Source: Lytechinus pictus (taxonomy: Eukaryota > Echinodermata > Echinoidea > Temnopleuroida > Toxopneustidae). Taken from it: a stretch of DNA of 64,000 bases. The stretch lies in the NCBI RefSeq assembly GCF_037042905.1, contig NW_026974140.1, positions 13,341,001 to 13,405,000 of the forward strand. Reading direction: 5' to 3'. The notes under the pieces were generated by a model, which saw only the letters and a list, made by a program, of their open reading frames with translations, was not told where the DNA came from and ran no database searches. Below are positions 59,925 to 64,000 of this stretch, piece by piece (within the stretch, counting starts at the first letter, position 1; the number at the start of each line of letters is the position of its first letter). A program made the position numbers and the translations under genes.

Positions 59925-62900
59925 GTAAGGACTGTATTTTATCTAATTGATGAACTCATGGTAATCATGGAACCTCTGTTCACCTGTACAAATTATTCTC
60001 ACCCGCTTAATTATGTAAATACTTTGGCCCAGGAAACCTGTTCAAGGCAAATTGTCGAGTCGAAAATCGATCGAGCCGAGGAGCCGGAGCTCGACCGCAC
60101 CGCCCCCGCGGTGCCGGCGGAGCTCAAATAGCCTGAACCCGGGTAGCCTTGAGGACTCCATGATGATATTTTTTAAATATTTTGACATATATGGCAGTGT
60201 ATCCTATTGCCGGACACCTTTATTTCAGTGCTTTAAAAATTACAACTAGAGGAAATACAATCAAGAAAAATTCGCACTTGCTATTCCAAATATTCTGAAA
60301 ATTATGAATATGGTAAAATTATTTTATATTTATGATGGGGGGACCTAAAGCTACGCACTTTGTTTCCAAATGATAAAAACTATGCCAATTGTAATATTTG
60401 AACAATTATTTTTCACTAATTTGTAATAAATATTCTAAATATCCTTAACCAAGAAGAAAATATCACAAAACTCACTAATACGAAAATCCCGCCGTGTTTT
60501 CCGAACACCTCTTAATTTCGCCGCCCGATGTAGAAGGGGTCCTAAAGCTACGCACTCAATTTATCATGCAAAGAAATAGTATTTCCTGTGCCTCAATTTC
60601 TAAAATATGTCCGTATTATTATAGGAAAATATGAAATCAAAGTGAATATAACTCCGAAATTCCAAACATTTGCTGGTTTTCTCTGCATTCAAGGATTTAT
60701 TGCAGCCTCTGTAGAAAAATTGAATAGGGATCGTTCGTCACAGCTTCACACACAGAGCTAGAGTGCGCATTTATTTTGCCATTGGAATTGCATGCGCGAT
60801 GAGTGGTGCGTAGCTTTAGGACCCGCGTAGCTTTAGGACCCCCAACCATACTAAAATTACCAACCATTTTCTTTGCATCGCACTTGCCGCATACCCCTCC
60901 ACGAAAAACAGTTATTTTCGTGCGTGACAAATTACATCATGATTCCGGACGCGCGCCGGACGGGTAAAGTTTTTCTTGATTATAATGATGTTAGAACAAA
61001 TTTGTTATTTTTTTCTTCTTATATCATATCATGAGTAAATTCTAAGTTTTTGTTTGCTGTTTTTATATCGATTCTGAGCAGATGTTGGTAATAATTTCGT
61101 GTTTGATAACTTATTTTATTTTTTCTTGTTAGCTGCATGTTTCATGGAACTTTCCAATATTATGCTCGTTCGTCAGGTCGTATCGTGACGCTCATCAAGT
61201 TCTATCGATGCGCTGCCGATCGTCGACGGCTCTATACTCACGGTAAACCTCGCGCACGGGTACCTTGAGAACTAGCCGTTGACGATCACCCACAATACAC
61301 CACACCTCATCATTCGATCGAAGGAGCGGACGAGATTGAAATTCGGATTGATATTTCCGTTAGAAAATATATCAATTGTCAATGCAAAACTATGTTATTT
61401 GATATTTTCTGTCATTTTAGAGATAAATAAGGTAAAAGTTGGATTTTTTCGCCTTGTTTGCAATCCTGTTCTATGTATTGCTCTGTGAAATTGAATTGCG
61501 GAAGTCTAACGGTACGAAATTGTTTTTGAACGCAGTAAATTGCGCGTCCGGAATCATAATAGTGTCCGGTAATACAATACGTGACTATATACTTCTTCAT
61601 CATGGAGCCTTGAAGTTGAACCGCCTCCCATATATGTATAAGATCAAAACAAAGATGGATTTCCCTGCATGCCCTAGGAAATCCATCTTTGACTTTGTAA
61701 ATGTAGTAATTAAGTAAATGTTTGTACTTTGTGATTTTATTTATCTATTGGTTTATAAAATTAAAAAGGTGAAAAATTGAAGGTTTCTTACCAGACCGAT
61801 CTCGTGTAAATCCCTCGATCCGTTTGTCAACACAGCAAATACAATAGGTCTGATCTGACCCACTCATTCAATGAACAAGGTCCGTTGAACCGCTTTGTTA
61901 TGATGTACCTTCGATTAGTGATGTTACAAAATGCCGTTTTGAAGAACAATTCATAGATAAAATTATTAATTAACAAATACTAAAATTTAATACGTGATTA
62001 TGAATAATTATTATTATAATCCTAGGTAGGATTCTTTGGTTGCTGGGTATATTGTTGATAGTTAGTAGCCAAACAAACTTTCACAATCATTTGTCTTCTC
62101 TGATGCATGCATCTATGGAGTTTTGTGAAAACTAAATAGAATAGGGTCCAGCAAATATTAAAAAAATGTTCTTATTCTATTATTTATTTTTATACAGCTA
62201 CTCCATCAAATAGCGGACAGCCTTGCAGGACATCATCGTCCTCGATATCAAGATTATGGCATGATATGGAGCTTGGATGAATGGTTCCAAGTCACCCAGA
62301 GTTGTGAGATGTATCTCAAAATGACAGTTAAGAAGGATTCTACCAAAGATGATGTACGTTTGTGATGCATGATTGCAACCCAAAAAAAAATCAGTTATTT
62401 CTCAATTGATTTTGCCTGTGAATAGCTTAGAAGAGTGAAAAATCCACTCTCAATCTGATATAAATGATAAAAAATGCCTCCTTTCTAGTGACTTTAAAAT
62501 AGTCCATGTCGATTTGTGAATGACTTGACAAATAGATTTCAGAAAGGGAAGAATATTTTGTTCACGGCAAAATTCTATAGTGAATGTTTATTCTTTTAGT
62601 TTCATTCATCACTTTCTTCTACATTGTTTGACATTTTCCAGCTTGAGCATAATACCTAGATCCACTAGTCAATATTGAATTCTGTAATTCCCATAGACTG
62701 TGTACAGGACTTCATAGTTCCATTAGTTAACAGTTTAGCTTTCAGTTGTATGACCTGTATATCATGTTGGTCTTTTCATCAGTATTTTTATATTTCATTT
62801 TATTTTGGATTTCTTTATTTCACAGATGAAATCTGTTCTAAATGGTTTGTCTCAGGACGTTCAGGATCAGTTGATGGAGTGTGTGTCGATACGTAGGGAT

Positions 62901-62978
62901 GACCTCAAGAAAGCACTTATTGGGAACACAGCTACTATCTCACAATCACATCTCACAGACTTTGATTGGAAATTAAAA
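59862..62978 (+). CDS. COMMD8: COMMD8 homologue, first three coding exons (3' end outside window)
   Basis: The exons 59862-59924, 62198-62353 and 62826-62978 (63+156+153 nt) are all phase 0 and give 124 residues. The N-terminal helical domain carries LLHQIADSLAG and RYQDYGMIWSLDEW. The third exon ends in LTDFDWKLK, the start of the COMM domain. By recall human COMMD8 (183 residues) reads LLHKIIDGICG, YQDYHTVWESEEW and LQDFDWQVK at matching spacing, so about 60 residues of COMM domain remain to the right. COMMD proteins pair with each other and with CCDC22/CCDC93 in the Commander complex for endosomal recycling. CCAAT occurs at about 59805, upstream of the start. I see no further exon between 62979 and 64000. 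Confidence 0.9.
60336..60844. mobile_element. Inverted-repeat element with GGTCCTAAAGCTACGCAC motifs
   Basis: GGGGGGACCTAAAGCTACGC at the left faces GTGCGTAGCTTTAGGACC at the right, directly followed by a second GCGTAGCTTTAGGACCCCC. A further direct copy sits at about 60538. It lies in COMMD8 intron 1. Confidence 0.65.
62198..62353 (+). CDS. COMMD8: COMMD8 coding exon 2
   Basis: This 52-codon exon has a TTTTTATACAG acceptor and a GTACGT donor. It contains LLHQIADSLAG and YQDYGMIWSLDEW, the diagnostic N-terminal block. Confidence 0.9.
62826..62978 (+). CDS. COMMD8: COMMD8 coding exon 3
   Basis: This 51-codon exon has a TTTATTTCACAG acceptor and a GTAAGT donor. It contains LSQDVQDQLMECVSIRRDDL and ends in TDFDWKLK, the N-terminal edge of the COMM domain. 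Confidence 0.92.
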
Positions 62979-63644
62979 GTAAGTTAAAGCTCTTTTCAGT
63001 TATTCTTCCTGCTGAGAGAAGTGTATATTACTGCATGATTTTTTTCATCTCCTTGTAGTATTGTGTAGATAATTTTAAGGAGAAACAGACCTATATCCCT
63101 ATTTTGCTCAGTTTAATTTACATAATGCGAAATCATATTAAAAGCAAACACTAGAAAATTTATTATTATAGCATTGAGGTTACAAAGCAAACAATATGTT
63201 ACCTGCCACCCCTAAACCAAGAATAAGTCTCCCAAAATGAATTTTGAGATTTTTATTGAGCTTGATAAAGCATATCATGATATATTGTCAAAATTGATCA
63301 ATAAGAATCAACACAAGTACTTGATTGGATGTAGAAGAAATTCAGGGAGAGATTCCAAGAATAAGGAGAAAACTACGTTTAACATTCACAGTTCACCCAA
63401 ACTTGAGATGTGCCCACTGTGCAGTCTCTATGAAACTTCAAAGAAAAAATGGTTTAAAAACTTCTTTATCTCGCTTTAATTTATAAATTCAAATACCATA
63501 GTATGAGGTATATAATAGGAAAAAGAAAAATATGAAGGAAAAAAGAAATCCTTAGTGAGATAAGCTAATTTTCTAATTTTTTAGTGTTAATTTATTAGGG
63601 TTTTTTTTACGCTAACAGACCAGACTATGTCACATGGCCAGTCA

Positions 63645-63880
63645 ACCAAAAATCAACAATACGTCACCAGGGAAGAAGGTTCTCTGTAAATAGCTTAAAC
63701 AACACCGGTAGGAAGTAATTCCTTAAAAAGCTGTGTGCGCTATGAACGCCTAGCTTAGCCGGGTAATATAGGAGCGCCTTGAGCACCTAACAAGGTGGAT
63801 ATGTGTGCAATATAAATACCCTATATTATATTATTATTTACAGAGAACCTTCCCTGGTGACATATTGTTGGTTTTTAACA
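63645..63880. mobile_element. Inverted-repeat element enclosing a SINE-like tail
   Basis: Arms of about 42 bp (CAACAATACGTCACCAGGGA then AGAAGGTTCTCTGTAAATA) are mirrored at 63838-63878. Between them lies GCTTAGCCGGGTAATATAGG and GCAATATAAATACCCTATTA with a TTATTA tail, similar to the tail of SINE family 2. Confidence 0.6.
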
Positions 63881-64000
63881 GTGATGGGACAAACTATAAT
63901 CATTTCCGAGGCAATTTGGATGTAACTTTTATTCTAAAGTGAACTTAAGGAATGATCATAGTGCTTTCGTTCATATCACTAAGAAAGTGATAATTCATGC

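Noticed and set aside
63237..63479. 80-codon ORF downstream of COMMD8 exon 3 as a continuing exon
   Set aside because: It does not resemble the expected COMM domain residues and lacks suitable phase-0 splice borders.

Overview
The window looks like nuclear DNA of an echinoderm, most likely a sea urchin. It is AT-rich (by eye), its genes are split by long introns, and it is saturated with palindromic (foldback) and short inverted-repeat transposons, tRNA-derived SINEs and polypurine/G-run low complexity. None of the coding potential lies in long ORFs. I read it as short, phase-consistent exons with GT/AG borders that match animal protein families. The organism call rests on repeat style and protein similarity judged by eye; no search was run.

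Four genes are supported. (1) About 20.2 to 2.7 kb, minus strand: the first four coding exons (148 residues) of an EDRF1 homologue; the rest lies beyond the left edge. (2) 35.95 to 32.46 kb, minus strand: a complete three-coding-exon PAR-bZIP transcription factor of the HLF/TEF/DBP group (302 residues). (3) 44.70 to 49.89 kb, plus strand: a complete ATOX1-type copper chaperone (71 residues) in three coding exons, the first only 12 nt long, probably with a separate 3'UTR exon near 51.8 kb. (4) 59.86 to 62.98 kb and beyond the right edge, plus strand: the first three coding exons (124 residues) of a COMMD8 homologue. These genes have unrelated cellular jobs (erythroid differentiation factor family, transcription, copper delivery, endosomal Commander complex) and form no operon-like unit; the window is an ordinary stretch of neighbouring animal genes.

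Layout: 0.6-0.9 kb SINE; 2.7-20.2 kb EDRF1 5' part, whose 10 kb intron 2 is mostly two large foldback elements (9115-13577 and 13651-17623) inserted about 73 bp apart in one older tandem repeat; 20.3-28 kb intergenic transposon graveyard with a LINE relic and two further families; 28.1-32.5 kb repeat-poor AT-rich flank, perhaps a long HLF 3'UTR; 32.5-36.2 kb HLF gene with a CpG-rich 5' end; 36.4-44.5 kb transposons, including inverted minisatellite arrays, a 619-bp palindrome of 22-bp units and a 300-bp TTTC array; 44.7-51.9 kb ATOX1; 54-58.4 kb SINE, tandem repeat and a large element carrying nested palindromes; 59.4-64 kb a small inverted-repeat element and COMMD8.

The most unusual content is the transposon architecture: nested foldback elements with a paralogous empty site in the same window, a GC-rich near-palindromic 20-mer (GCTCGCGCTTCGCGCTCGCA) recurring inside several AT-rich elements, and conserved uncharacterised non-coding elements present in two or more copies.
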